DNA from: an uncultured Bacteroides sp.
GTDB lineage: Bacteria > Bacteroidota > Bacteroidia > Bacteroidales > Bacteroidaceae
DNA: 64,000 nt
Reading direction: 5' to 3'
NCBI GenBank assembly: GCA_900551445.1
Contig: URWA01000013.1
Location: 17,876-81,875 of the forward strand
Part shown: one piece after another, positions 24,683 to 33,235 of the stretch
How the letters are laid out: each line of letters starts with the position of its first letter
Numbering within the stretch: position 1 is the stretch's first letter
The notes under the pieces: model-generated
Seen by the model: the letters and a program-made list of their open reading frames with translations, nothing else
What the model was told of the DNA's origin: nothing
Database searches by the model: none
Program-made: the position numbers and the translations under genes

Positions 24683-25927
24683 TTATTCGTCGCGTATGGC
24701 TTCAATGGGTTTGATGCTCATGGCCCGGTAGGCAGGAGCCAGTCCGGCCAGCAGGCCTAATACAAGCAAGAGGGCGCAGGCACCGATGGCTTCCCAGAAG
24801 CTGATTTGGAATTCGGTGGGTGCAGTAGGGGTGGATGTTCCCATTTCTGTCAGGTTCAGGAGGAACACGGCAAAGGTAATGCCGGCCATACCTGCCAGAA
24901 TGGTCAGTACCATGCTTTCCGACAGAATCTGTGACAAGATATCGTTGGGGCGGGCACCGATGGCACGCCGGATGCCGATTTCAGTGGTCCGTTCCTTGAC
25001 GGTGACCATCATGATGTTGCTCACCCCGATGGCACCGGCCAGCAGGGTGCCGAGGCCGACCATCCAGCCGAGGATTTTGATGCCCGAGAGCAAGTTGTCT
25101 ACCATGCTGAACATGGCTTCCGCGTTGACCAGAATCACCGCCTGTCCGTCGTCGGGGTGAATCAGATGGGCTTTTTTAATCACCTGTTCCACTTTCTTTT
25201 CCACTTCTCCAATGGAATAGCCTTTGCGGGCCGTATAGCAGAGCAGCTGTACTTTCTGACCGAAGTTGTAGTTCTGCTGCATGGTGGTGAACGGAATGAC
25301 GACCGAGGTTTCCGATTGTCCTTGTATGGAGATGTTTCCTACGGCCATGCTGACCCCGATAATCCGGTAGTAGATGCCATTGACCTCGATGAACTTTCCG
25401 CAGGGGTTTTCCCCTCCGGGAAACAGGCTCTCGTAGATACGCTTTCCGATGACACACACTTTCCGTTGGTCGCGGATGTCAATGTCGTTGATGAAACGTC
25501 CGAACACGATGTTCGGTTCTTCAATTTTCTGGTATTCGGGATACAGGCCTTTCAGGGTTCCCGAGATTTTATTTTCATTATAAATGGCATTGATGCCCCA
25601 TTTGGCCAGGGTGGCAGTCACCGTTTCCAGTTCGTTGACCTGTTTCCGGACTCGTTCCACATCTTTGTTTTCCAAATCCCAGTATCTTCCCTGTTGGAAT
25701 CCTTTATAGGCCTTGCTGGTTTTGTTGGCACCCAGAAAACCGGAGTTGGTGGCAAAACCTTCAAACTGGCGTGACAATATCTGTTGGAGTCCTTTGGCTC
25801 CTCCCATCAGGGCTATCAGCATGAATATTCCCCAGAAGACACCGAAGGCCGTCAGGAAACTTCTGGTTTTGTTGCGGGTGATGGTGAGAAGAATTTCTTC
25901 CCATGTATCTAAATCAAATCGTCTCAT
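24683..25927 (-). CDS. MacB/FtsX-type ABC transporter permease (second copy)
   Basis: Encodes 414 residues. One TM segment near the N-terminus (about 22-42, SFLTAFGVFWGIFMLIALMG), a large periplasmic MacB_PCD domain (about 45-265), and three C-terminal TM segments (from about 285) with the FtsX signature IMMVTVKERTTEIGIRRAIGARPNDI. It lacks a fused ATPase, unlike E. coli MacB. It lies 2 nt downstream of a homologous permease gene; the pair probably forms a heterodimer served by the ATPase gene at the head of the operon. Confidence 0.93.
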   Translation of the reverse strand: MRRFDLDTWEEILLTITRNKTRSFLTAFGVFWGIFMLIALMGGAKGLQQILSRQFEGFATNSGFLGANKTSKAYKGFQQGRYWDLENKDVERVRKQVNELETVTATLAKWGINAIYNENKISGTLKGLYPEYQKIEEPNIVFGRFINDIDIRDQRKVCVIGKRIYESLFPGGENPCGKFIEVNGIYYRIIGVSMAVGNISIQGQSETSVVIPFTTMQQNYNFGQKVQLLCYTARKGYSIGEVEKKVEQVIKKAHLIHPDDGQAVILVNAEAMFSMVDNLLSGIKILGWMVGLGTLLAGAIGVSNIMMVTVKERTTEIGIRRAIGARPNDILSQILSESMVLTILAGMAGITFAVFLLNLTEMGTSTPTAPTEFQISFWEAIGACALLLVLGLLAGLAPAYRAMSIKPIEAIRDE

Positions 25928-25929
25928 GA

Positions 25930-27180
25930 TTAATCTGCTCTAAGTGCTTCAATGGGTCGGATTCTGGCGGCTTTCCTTGCCGGGAAAAGTCCAGCCAGCG
26001 TACCGGCAATAACTAATGTCAGGGTGGCCTCGATGGCGATGGAAAGATCGACCGTAGGGTTCTCGAAGAACGTCATGGAAAAAACGCCCATGTCCATGGT
26101 CTGTTTCCCGGCTACCTGGTTCATGTATTCCGTGACGGCAATGCCCGCCACCATACCGATGTAGCCGAAGAAGGTGGTGATGGCCACACTTTCCGAGATA
26201 ATCAGCCAGAGGATGGACATCGGCTTGGCTCCCAGTGCCTTGCGGATGCCGAATTCGTGGGTCCGTTCGCGGACGGTGATGAGCATGATGTTGCTCACTC
26301 CCACAATGCCGCTCAGCAAGGTAAAGATGCCAATTACCCAGATGGCCGTATGCAGAATCTGGGTAGCCGCCTGTTGCTGGAGGTATTGGGTGAAACGGTT
26401 CCAAATCCAGATGGCGCCGTCATCGGTAGGAGCGAATTGCTTCTTCAGCCCTAAGGTGCGACGGTAGTCGGCTTCAAATTCTTCATTCAATGCTTCATTG
26501 GCCAGTCCCTGGGTCGTGAACGTGATGTTGTCAATGCTGTCTCCTTTCTGATAGATGGTTTGCAGGGTGGTGAAAGGTACCAGTGCCGAAGGAGAAAAAC
26601 TGTTCTGGTCTTTATAGATTCCCACCACTTGATAGGAAACCCCTTGTGCGTTGAGGTATTTTCCTATAGGATTCGTATGCGGGAAAAGGTTCTTGACCGT
26701 TTTCTCATGGAGGACAATGACTTTCCGCTTTTCCTCTATGTCGCGTTTGTTGATGAAACGGCCTTCCTTTATCATGATGGCTTCGAGGGAAGGATAATTG
26801 GGAAGTACCCCGTCCAGCTCAATGCTGAGGGCCTCTTTGCTGTAGGTCAGGGTGACATCACTCTTGCTGACGGAGGCCCCTGCTTCCAGAATATGGTCGG
26901 GGAAGGAAGAGGCTGTCAGTTCTCGGTCGCTTTCTTTCAGGTAAATGCTCCGTCCTTCTTTCATGCCTTTATAAGGCTGTGATGTCATTCCCGGATAAAT
27001 TTTCATGGAGTTCATGAGCATACCTTCCGACTGGTTTTCAAACGCATGGATGAGGCCGTTGCCCGCTCCAAGGAGTACAATCAGCATGAAAATACCCCAT
27101 GCCACGGAAAAGCCGGTCAATAAAGTGCGCAGTTTGTTGCGCATGATGGTTCCGTAGATTTCTTGTATCAGTTCTGTCAT
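25930..27180 (-). CDS. MacB/FtsX-type ABC transporter permease (first copy)
   Basis: Encodes 416 residues with the same layout as the neighbouring permease. It has a first TM segment (about 18-38, LLTGFSVAWGIFMLIVLLGAG), a periplasmic MacB_PCD domain, and three C-terminal TM segments with IMLITVRERTHEFGIRKALGAKPMSI. The two permeases share order and signature motifs but differ through the periplasmic domain, consistent with an old duplication. The ATPase gene ends 9 nt upstream. Confidence 0.93.
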   Translation of the reverse strand: MTELIQEIYGTIMRNKLRTLLTGFSVAWGIFMLIVLLGAGNGLIHAFENQSEGMLMNSMKIYPGMTSQPYKGMKEGRSIYLKESDRELTASSFPDHILEAGASVSKSDVTLTYSKEALSIELDGVLPNYPSLEAIMIKEGRFINKRDIEEKRKVIVLHEKTVKNLFPHTNPIGKYLNAQGVSYQVVGIYKDQNSFSPSALVPFTTLQTIYQKGDSIDNITFTTQGLANEALNEEFEADYRRTLGLKKQFAPTDDGAIWIWNRFTQYLQQQAATQILHTAIWVIGIFTLLSGIVGVSNIMLITVRERTHEFGIRKALGAKPMSILWLIISESVAITTFFGYIGMVAGIAVTEYMNQVAGKQTMDMGVFSMTFFENPTVDLSIAIEATLTLVIAGTLAGLFPARKAARIRPIEALRAD

Positions 27181-27189
27181 AGCGGTAGG

Positions 27190-27909
27190 TTATTTCATGA
27201 ATCCGTTTTGTCCGAACGGAGAGGCATGGTGGTCGATATTGTCTTCTATGCGTTCTATCAGTCCGTCTTTGATGTGGATGATTTTATTGGTCTGATTGGC
27301 TACTCCACTTTCGTGGGTGACTACGACGATGGTCAGCCCTTCCTGGTCGTGAAGTTCTTTCAGGATGTTCATGACCTCCACCGAAGTCTTGCTGTCCAAG
27401 GCCCCTGTCGGTTCATCGGCCAGGATGATTTCCGGTTTCGATATCAGTGCCCTTGCGATGGCCACTCGTTGCTTTTGACCTCCCGACATTTCATTGGGGA
27501 GATGGTGCGCCCATTCTTTCAGTCCCAGCTTGTCGAGGTATTCCATGGCCAGCAGGTTGCGTTTCTTGCGGCTGACTCCTTGATAAAAAAGTGGAAGCGC
27601 CACATTTTCCATGGCGTCCTTGAACGAAATGAGATTGAATGACTGGAAAATAAAGCCGATCATCCGGTTGCGGTATTCAGCCGCCTTGGTTTCACTTAGA
27701 TTTCGGATAAGAACATTGTTCAGGTAGTATTCGCCGGAATCATAGTTGTCCAATATCCCGAGAATGTTCAACAAGGTAGATTTTCCGGAACCGGAGGCAC
27801 CCATGATGGAGACAAATTCTCCTTTCTCAATGTGTAGGTCGATGCCTTTGAGTACATGAAGGGGAGTGCCGTTGTAGTAAGTTTTGTGAATGTTTTTTAA
27901 AAGTATCAT
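27190..27909 (-). CDS. MacB/LolD-type ABC transporter ATPase
   Basis: Encodes 239 residues. Walker A GASGSGKST (37-45), Q-loop in IGFIFQSFNLI, the ABC signature in LPNEMSGGQKQRVAIARAL, Walker B IILADEPTGALDS and the switch His in VVVTHESGVA. The subfamily is that of LolD and the MacB nucleotide-binding domain. It heads the operon ATPase-permease-permease-adaptor-TolC. A -7 box TACATTTG on the minus strand (27945-27952), with TTTG about 18 nt further up, lies in the region shared with the divergent glucokinase gene. Confidence 0.95.
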   Translation of the reverse strand: MILLKNIHKTYYNGTPLHVLKGIDLHIEKGEFVSIMGASGSGKSTLLNILGILDNYDSGEYYLNNVLIRNLSETKAAEYRNRMIGFIFQSFNLISFKDAMENVALPLFYQGVSRKKRNLLAMEYLDKLGLKEWAHHLPNEMSGGQKQRVAIARALISKPEIILADEPTGALDSKTSVEVMNILKELHDQEGLTIVVVTHESGVANQTNKIIHIKDGLIERIEDNIDHHASPFGQNGFMK

Positions 27910-27944
27910 TTGGTTTGTGTTAATTGATTTTTAATCGAACTTCA

Positions 27945-27974
27945 CAAATGTAGAAAAAGTGATACGTTTTCAAA
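27945..27974 (-). promoter_or_regulatory. Promoter of the MacAB-TolC-like operon
   Basis: On the minus strand, TTTG (complement of 27971-27974), 18-nt spacer, TACATTTG (complement of 27945-27952), 35 nt before the ATPase start. The spacer is slightly short of the usual 19-21 nt. Confidence 0.55.
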
Positions 27975-27990
27975 AATAGTAGGGGAAAAA

Positions 27991-28022
27991 TTTGTTCTGT
28001 TTTTACTGATTATTTACTTTTG
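27991..28022 (+). promoter_or_regulatory. Promoter of the ROK glucokinase gene
   Basis: TTTG (27991-27994), 20-nt spacer, TACTTTTG (28015-28022): an exact Bacteroidales promoter, 34 nt before the ATG at 28057. Confidence 0.75.
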
Positions 28023-28056
28023 TCCGTAGATAATTAACCCTAAATAGAGAAATGTC

Positions 28057-29031
28057 ATGGCAATAAACATGGAAAAACCTTATGTCGTAGGTATGGATAT
28101 TGGCGGAACAAACACCGTTTTTGGTGTAGTTGACTCACGTGGTAACGTGCTGGCTTCTGATTCTGTCAAAACTCAGCAATATGAAAATGTCGAAGATTAT
28201 GTCGATGCAGTATGTAAAAAACTCCTTCCGTTGTTGTCTCAGTTTGGTGGAGCTGAAAAGGTAAAAGGTATGGGAGTGGGTGCGCCTAATGGTAACTATT
28301 ACAGTGGAACCATTGAGTTTGCTCCAAATCTGCCGTGGAAAGGTGTTATTCCGTTGGCATCTATGTTTGAAGAACAGCTGGGTATTCCTACTGCGTTGAC
28401 AAACGATGCCAATGCAGCTGCCATCGGGGAAATGACGTATGGTGCGGCCCGCGGTATGAAAGATTTTATCATGATTACGTTGGGTACCGGCGTAGGAAGC
28501 GGTATCGTAGTAAACGGACAGCTGGTTTACGGCCATGATGGCTTTGCCGGTGAACTGGGACACGTGATTGTAGACCGTAACGGTCGTCCATGTGGTTGCG
28601 GACGTAAAGGTTGTCTGGAAACTTACTGTTCAGCTACTGGTGTGGCTCGTACAGCTCGTGAGTTTTTGGTACAGCGTACTGAACCGAGCTTGTTGCGTAA
28701 CGTACCTGCAGATGAAATCCAGTCAAAGGATGTGTATGATGCTGCAGTGAAAGGCGATAAGCTGGCGCAGGATATCTTTGAATATACAGGACGTATCTTG
28801 GGAGAAGCATTGGCTAACTTCATCGCTTTCTCCAGTCCGGAAGCCATTATCCTGTTCGGTGGCTTGGCTAAGTCGGGCGATTACATCATGAAACCGATTC
28901 AGAAGGCGATTGATGAAAATGTATTGAAGATTTATGCGGGAAAGACTAAATTGTTGCTTTCTCAACTGAAAGATGCAGATGCGGCTGTATTAGGAGCCAG
29001 TGCATTGGGATGGGAAGTAAAGGAAAATTAA
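28057..29031 (+). CDS. ROK-family glucokinase
   Basis: Phosphorylates glucose (or a related hexose) with ATP. The 324 residues show the ATP phosphate-binding GMDIGGTNTVFGVVD near the N-terminus, sugar-binding LTNDANAAAIGEMTYGA, GTGVGSGIVVNG, and the ROK zinc motif in GELGHVIVDRNGRPCGCGRKGCLETY (CxCGxxGCxE). The start at 28057 (MAINMEKPYVVG) is used; an ATG four codons later (28069) is equally possible. A strong terminator follows. Sugar specificity is inferred from family only. Confidence 0.93.
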   Translation: MAINMEKPYVVGMDIGGTNTVFGVVDSRGNVLASDSVKTQQYENVEDYVDAVCKKLLPLLSQFGGAEKVKGMGVGAPNGNYYSGTIEFAPNLPWKGVIPLASMFEEQLGIPTALTNDANAAAIGEMTYGAARGMKDFIMITLGTGVGSGIVVNGQLVYGHDGFAGELGHVIVDRNGRPCGCGRKGCLETYCSATGVARTAREFLVQRTEPSLLRNVPADEIQSKDVYDAAVKGDKLAQDIFEYTGRILGEALANFIAFSSPEAIILFGGLAKSGDYIMKPIQKAIDENVLKIYAGKTKLLLSQLKDADAAVLGASALGWEVKEN

Positions 29032-29051
29032 TTTTATCGTGTCTATAATAG

Positions 29052-29091
29052 AAAAGGGCCTTGGCAAATATGTTTTTGCCAAGGCCTTTTT
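29052..29091. terminator. Bidirectional intrinsic terminator
   Basis: 12-bp perfect stem (29057-29068 with 29075-29086) flanked by an A-run on the left and T5 on the right. It serves the glucokinase gene and, from the other side, the convergent DUF4861 gene. Confidence 0.9.
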
Positions 29092-29093
29092 GT

Positions 29094-30317
29094 TTATTCT
29101 TCAATGGATATTTTGCAGGGCTGTTCGAGCGATTTTTTCCATTCTTGTGCGTATGAAAACCAGGAGTTTGAATCGGGGTATCCAAAGGTTTCCTTGCATG
29201 AGGTGAACATCGTGTAATAACGGAAACTCTTTTCTTGGGGAGCACTGACGGTGTAAAGAAAGTTTTCTTTGTCTTTTGTCTCTTCCCGGATGTATTTTTT
29301 AGGGATATAAGTCGCCAGACCAACTGTTTCTTTCTTGTATTTGATTGTATCATTTACAGGCCAGTCTGTTCCCCAGCTGGCCACTAAGCCTTCATGGTCG
29401 GAAAACATGGTGGCATTGTATCCAATATTTTGAACTCCGGTAGAAAATGTTTCATTGTCAAGTGGCTGGTCGAATAACACGTCCACTTGAGCATCTCGGT
29501 GACCGGCATAGAGGGTGTATCGGTTGATCATGTTCAGTTCTTTTCCCTGATATTCCCAGCCTTTTACTTCTGCATCTGCAATCGTACGTACAGGGCCGCT
29601 GGCAATGAGTCGTTGCCCACGGAAAGCAACTGGCTGTATGTCGGTAGCGTTCGTACCGTTCCATCCTTTGAATGTGCCGGCTCCACAACTGCTTCTGACC
29701 AGAATCACATCGTCTCCAAATCCTCGTTTTAATTGTTCATCTGTAGGATAGAACATGCTCTCTTCAATCTCCAGGCCTTTGTGGAACTTGCCGTACAAGT
29801 CGGTAGTCTGTTTCTCGTTGAAATAGATACGATAGGCTACCAGCTCGCTTTCGAAAGCGATGCCATGGTGTTGTAATATTGTATAGGTGTCACTGTTTCC
29901 TGGAGCATATACCATGGTTCCGTGTGCATATTGGTTGGGATAGGCTGTACGGAATAACATTTCGGCAAAGACACGGGCAGGATATGTCTTGTCGCTTTTG
30001 TTGGACGAAAGGGTAATGTATATGGTTTTTGCAGATTGAGCAGGCATATCCACTACAAAAGCGAGTTCATCTGCTCTTAAATCGAAATCCAAGTCATCGA
30101 GTTGGGAAGGAAGCTCATGGCTACCATCTTTTACAGTGGCCGATTTAACCACAAATCCTGTATTTAGTGTGTGAAGATCGATGACCACCGGTTCATCTGT
30201 CTTGGAAGACTTCCAGGGATTTTCGATAGAAACCTTGATGGTTTTTTCAATTGTCTGTGCTGAAACTATGGCTCCGTTGCATAACAGCGCCAAGCAAAGG
30301 ATTGGTAATTTTTTCAT
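29094..30317 (-). CDS. Secreted DUF4861-type protein, probable glycan-active
   Basis: Encodes 407 residues with a signal peptide (MKKLPILCLALLCNGAIVSAQ). The body looks like a DUF4861 protein: an N-terminal beta domain (IEKTIKVSIENPWKSSKTDEPVVIDL), then an RHGS-like beta-sandwich ending in DSNSWFSYAQEWKKSLEQPC. DUF4861 proteins are found in Bacteroidetes near pectin and alginate genes; no activity is claimed here. It stands alone between a bidirectional terminator and a long 5' leader that carries a strong hairpin. The -7 box is at 30489-30496 on the minus strand. It is possibly related to the pectin locus at 9-18 kb, but this is inference. Confidence 0.7.
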   Translation of the reverse strand: MKKLPILCLALLCNGAIVSAQTIEKTIKVSIENPWKSSKTDEPVVIDLHTLNTGFVVKSATVKDGSHELPSQLDDLDFDLRADELAFVVDMPAQSAKTIYITLSSNKSDKTYPARVFAEMLFRTAYPNQYAHGTMVYAPGNSDTYTILQHHGIAFESELVAYRIYFNEKQTTDLYGKFHKGLEIEESMFYPTDEQLKRGFGDDVILVRSSCGAGTFKGWNGTNATDIQPVAFRGQRLIASGPVRTIADAEVKGWEYQGKELNMINRYTLYAGHRDAQVDVLFDQPLDNETFSTGVQNIGYNATMFSDHEGLVASWGTDWPVNDTIKYKKETVGLATYIPKKYIREETKDKENFLYTVSAPQEKSFRYYTMFTSCKETFGYPDSNSWFSYAQEWKKSLEQPCKISIEE

Positions 30318-30384
30318 GTTGACGGTGTGTTTATTATTTAAGATTATTCTTGTTTTTATGTGGCTTTTCCATTTTTATTTAAGC

Positions 30385-30436
30385 TATTATCCTCCTGAAC
30401 ATGCTGTCTTCACAGAGTGCATGCAGGAGGATAATA
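30385..30436 (-). promoter_or_regulatory. Large hairpin in the 5' leader of the DUF4861 gene
   Basis: A perfect 13-bp stem (30385-30397 with 30424-30436) is extended, after a 2-nt bulge, by 5 more pairs (30100-style inner arm CATGC at 30400-30404 with GCATG at 30419-30423) around a 14-nt loop. No T-run follows on either strand, so it is not a standard terminator. If transcription starts near 30480 it lies in the leader RNA, about 70 nt before the start codon, and may control stability or translation. Confidence 0.55.
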
Positions 30437-30488
30437 AATCTAATTCTAACCTAAATAATATTATGAAAAACCTTCTTTTATTCAAATG

Positions 30489-30496
30489 CAAAAATA
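30489..30496 (-). promoter_or_regulatory. -7 box of the DUF4861 gene
   Basis: TATTTTTG on the minus strand, exact TAnnTTTG. It would give a leader of about 165 nt. No good -33 box. Confidence 0.4.
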
Positions 30497-30613
30497 AACA
30501 TTCCACGGAATATTGGCTTGCAATTTTTGATTTTATCAGTGAAAAAACTGAGCATATTTGTGCCTGATTCGATAATTTGGAGGGGTTAATGTAAATAATG
30601 TAAATAAAGTTTG

Positions 30614-30621
30614 TATCTTTG
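30614..30621 (+). promoter_or_regulatory. -7 box of fabI
   Basis: TATCTTTG, exact TAnnTTTG, 25 nt before the chosen fabI ATG; it shows that the longer open frame beginning at 30611 is not the real start. Confidence 0.5.
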
Positions 30622-30646
30622 CCCCAAATTTATAATTGAAAACAAT

Positions 30647-31504
30647 ATGAGTTATAATTTGCTGAAAGGAAAAAGAGGTATTATTTTTGGTGCATTGAAT
30701 GAACAGTCTATCGCATGGAAAGTGGCAGAAAAGGCTGTAGAAGAAGGTGCTGTCATTACATTATCTAATACCCCTGTAGCAGTACGTATGGGACAGGTCT
30801 CTGCGTTGGCGGAAAAATTGAACTGTGAAGTGATTCCTGCTGATGCCACCTGTGTAGAAGATTTGGAGAATGTGTTCAAGCGTTCAATGGAAGTGTTGGG
30901 TGGTAAGATTGACTTCGTACTTCATTCTATTGGTATGTCTCCAAATGTTCGTAAGAAACGTACATACGATGATTTGGACTATGACATGCTGGCAAAAACA
31001 TTGGATATTTCTGCCGTTTCATTCCATAAAATGATCCAGTCTGCCAAGAAATTGGATGCTATTAACGAATATGGTTCTATTTTGGCCTTGAGTTATGTAG
31101 CTGCACAGCGTACATTCTATGGCTACAATGATATGGCAGATGCCAAGGCTTTACTTGAATCTATTGCCCGTAGTTTCGGCTATATTTATGGTCGTGAGCA
31201 CCATGTCCGTATCAATACGATTTCTCAGTCACCGACCATGACTACTGCCGGTTCAGGTGTGAAAGGAATGGACAAGCTGTTCGACTTTGCCAACCGGATG
31301 TCTCCTCTGGGCAACGCTTCGGCTGATGAATGTGCGGATTACTGTATCGTGATGTTCTCTGATCTGACTCGTAAGGTAACCATGCAGAACCTGTTCCACG
31401 ATGGTGGTTTCTCCAGTGTCGGAATGAGTTTGAGAGCTATGGCTACTTATGAAAAGGGATTGGATGAATATAAGGATGCCAATGGTCATATCATTTACGG
31501 ATAA
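30647..31504 (+). CDS. fabI: Enoyl-[acyl-carrier-protein] reductase (NADH)
   Basis: Performs the last reduction of each fatty-acid elongation cycle. The start at 30647 (MSYNLLKGKRGIIFGALNEQSIAW) gives 285 residues. The short-chain dehydrogenase fold shows the NADH-binding GALNEQSIAWKVAE, DFVLHSIGMSPN, and the catalytic Tyr-x6-Lys in YNDMADAKALLES. SPTMTTAGSG and the C-terminal FHDGGFSSVGM fit FabI. It is followed 6 nt later by a gldB-like gene and then an rsmI-like gene, probably one transcript. Confidence 0.95.
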   Translation: MSYNLLKGKRGIIFGALNEQSIAWKVAEKAVEEGAVITLSNTPVAVRMGQVSALAEKLNCEVIPADATCVEDLENVFKRSMEVLGGKIDFVLHSIGMSPNVRKKRTYDDLDYDMLAKTLDISAVSFHKMIQSAKKLDAINEYGSILALSYVAAQRTFYGYNDMADAKALLESIARSFGYIYGREHHVRINTISQSPTMTTAGSGVKGMDKLFDFANRMSPLGNASADECADYCIVMFSDLTRKVTMQNLFHDGGFSSVGMSLRAMATYEKGLDEYKDANGHIIYG

Positions 31505-31510
31505 TCGTTA

Positions 31511-32503
31511 ATGTATCGGTTTATTTTTATATTATTGAGCGTAATCGTCTTTTCTGCTTGTCATTCCGATGAGCGGAAAGACGATTTTTCGTTTACAGGA
31601 ATAAAAATAGCCCGATATGACCGGCTTCAGTATGAGGCTACTGTGCAGAACAGCTTTTTTTCCTTGCAGCGGATGAATACGGAATTTGCCCAGGAAACCC
31701 GTCTGCTGGTGGAAGATGTGTTGGATTTGGGGGCTGTGAATATGCCTGATATTAATGAGCGTCTCTGTGCGTATTTCTCCGATACCATTTTGGTGCATTT
31801 AATGGAAGATGTGGAGGCGAACTTTAAGAACATGGACCGGTTTGAAAAGAAACTGGCTCTAGGATTCAGGCAGTTGAAACGGGAAATCCCGGAGTTGCCT
31901 GTACCGAGGATTTATACACAGATTTCTGCATTGAACCAGTCGGTAGTGGTCGGCGACAGTGTATTGGGAATCAGCCTTGATAAATATATGGGAGCAGAGT
32001 ATCCGCTTTATAAAAGATATTATTATGCCAATCAGCGTCGCTCGATGTCGCCGGAATATATTGTGCCCGATTGCTTTACCTTTTATTTGTTGGGACAATA
32101 TCCTTTCCCATGGATGGAAGGGCATCGTTCGTTGATGGACATATTGTTATATCGAGGGAAGATTGCATGGATTGTGGAGACCATTTTGGACGGAGACGGA
32201 GATGGTAGGATTGCCTTAGGATATTCTTCAGAGGAGGTGGATTGGTGTGAAGAACATGAAGACGAACTTTGGAAGGAAATTGAGCGGAATCACTATGCTG
32301 CTGCCACCGATCCTATGGTAATTCGGTCTTATATTTCTTCTGATGCCCGTCTGTTGTTCAAGGGAGAGAAAACTCCTCCGTTCTTGGGAATATGGCTGGG
32401 TATGCAGATGGTCGAGAAATATATGAAGCGTCATCCGGAAATTGGTATAAAAAATTTGCTGGAATCTACGGATTGTTCCAGTATCATGAAAGAATTCAAC
32501 TAA
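31511..32503 (+). CDS. GldB-like lipoprotein
   Basis: Encodes 330 residues. The signal peptide ends at a lipobox (VFSAC, lipid-anchor Cys17). The body resembles the gliding-motility protein GldB: FDRF-like IKIARYDRLQYE near the N-terminus, then SLDKYMGAEYPLYKRY and PDCFTFYLLGQYPFPWMEG. GldB is widespread in Bacteroidetes, including non-gliding gut species, where it may support other envelope functions. The C-terminal HPEIGIKNLLE is conserved in the family. It sits tightly between fabI and an rsmI-like gene. Confidence 0.8.
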   Translation: MYRFIFILLSVIVFSACHSDERKDDFSFTGIKIARYDRLQYEATVQNSFFSLQRMNTEFAQETRLLVEDVLDLGAVNMPDINERLCAYFSDTILVHLMEDVEANFKNMDRFEKKLALGFRQLKREIPELPVPRIYTQISALNQSVVVGDSVLGISLDKYMGAEYPLYKRYYYANQRRSMSPEYIVPDCFTFYLLGQYPFPWMEGHRSLMDILLYRGKIAWIVETILDGDGDGRIALGYSSEEVDWCEEHEDELWKEIERNHYAAATDPMVIRSYISSDARLLFKGEKTPPFLGIWLGMQMVEKYMKRHPEIGIKNLLESTDCSSIMKEFN

Positions 32504-32522
32504 TTGATTTGAGAAATTCCTT

Positions 32523-33227
32523 ATGGAAGTTGCATTGTATTTGTTGCCGGTCACTTTGGGGGATACGGCTATAGAAAAAGTGCTGCCCTCTTATAACCGG
32601 GAGATTATAGCAGGAATCAAGCATTTTATTGTAGAGGATGTCCGCTCGGCGCGTCGTTTCCTGAAAAAGGTAGACGCAGCCATCCACATTGATGAACTTA
32701 CTTTTTATCCGTTGAACAAGCATACTTCTCCGGAGGATATTGCCGGTTATCTGTCTCCGTTGGTTCAGGGACAGTCAATGGGAGTGATATCTGAAGCCGG
32801 ATGTCCGGCAGTGGCCGACCCGGGAGCGGATGTGGTAGCCATCGCTCAACGCCGGAATCTGAAGGTGGTGCCTTTGGTGGGCCCTTCTTCCATCATTCTC
32901 TCTGTTATGGGATCAGGATTCAACGGGCAGAGTTTTGCGTTTCATGGTTATTTGCCCATTGAGCCGGCCGACCGTACCCGCCGGTTGAAGGAATTGGAGG
33001 CTCGTGTGTATTCTGAGAATCAGACGCAGCTGTTTATTGAAACCCCTTACCGCAACCATAAAATGTTGGAAGAGATTCTAAAGACTTGCCGTCCGCAGAC
33101 CAAGTTATGTATTGCTGCCAATATCACGTGTGAAGGAGAATTTATCAGAACTAAAACGGTGAAGGAATGGAAGGGACATTTGCCCGATTTGAATAAGATT
33201 CCTTGCATCTTCTTGATTTACAAATGA
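32523..33227 (+). CDS. RsmI-like SAM-dependent methyltransferase (tetrapyrrole methylase fold)
   Basis: Encodes 234 residues of the tetrapyrrole methylase family, closest in motif to RsmI, the 16S rRNA C1402 2'-O-ribose methyltransferase. Visible are GVISEAGCPAVADPGADVV, VPLVGPSSIILSVMGSGFNGQSFAFHGYLP and IETPYRNHKMLEEIL. The N-terminal strand (LYLLPVTLGD) differs from classical RsmI (YxVxTPIGN), and the protein is shorter than the usual 280 residues, so it belongs to a divergent branch common in Bacteroidetes whose target is inferred. It ends 8 nt before the convergent stop of the next gene. Confidence 0.78.
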   Translation: MEVALYLLPVTLGDTAIEKVLPSYNREIIAGIKHFIVEDVRSARRFLKKVDAAIHIDELTFYPLNKHTSPEDIAGYLSPLVQGQSMGVISEAGCPAVADPGADVVAIAQRRNLKVVPLVGPSSIILSVMGSGFNGQSFAFHGYLPIEPADRTRRLKELEARVYSENQTQLFIETPYRNHKMLEEILKTCRPQTKLCIAANITCEGEFIRTKTVKEWKGHLPDLNKIPCIFLIYK

Positions 33228-33235
33228 GTCCTTTT

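Larger units (their letters stand above)
30318..30646. other. Divergent intergenic region between the DUF4861 gene and fabI
   Basis: 329 nt without a supported gene. It holds a minus-strand -7 box (30489-30496), a plus-strand -7 box for fabI (30614-30621) and a large inverted repeat (30385-30436). The rest is AT-rich with no recognised signal. Confidence 0.6.

Noticed and set aside
30463..30567. 34-codon open frame (MKNLLLFKCKNKHST...)
   Set aside because: No ribosome-binding or promoter signal, and it overlaps the opposite-strand promoter of the DUF4861 gene; likely chance.
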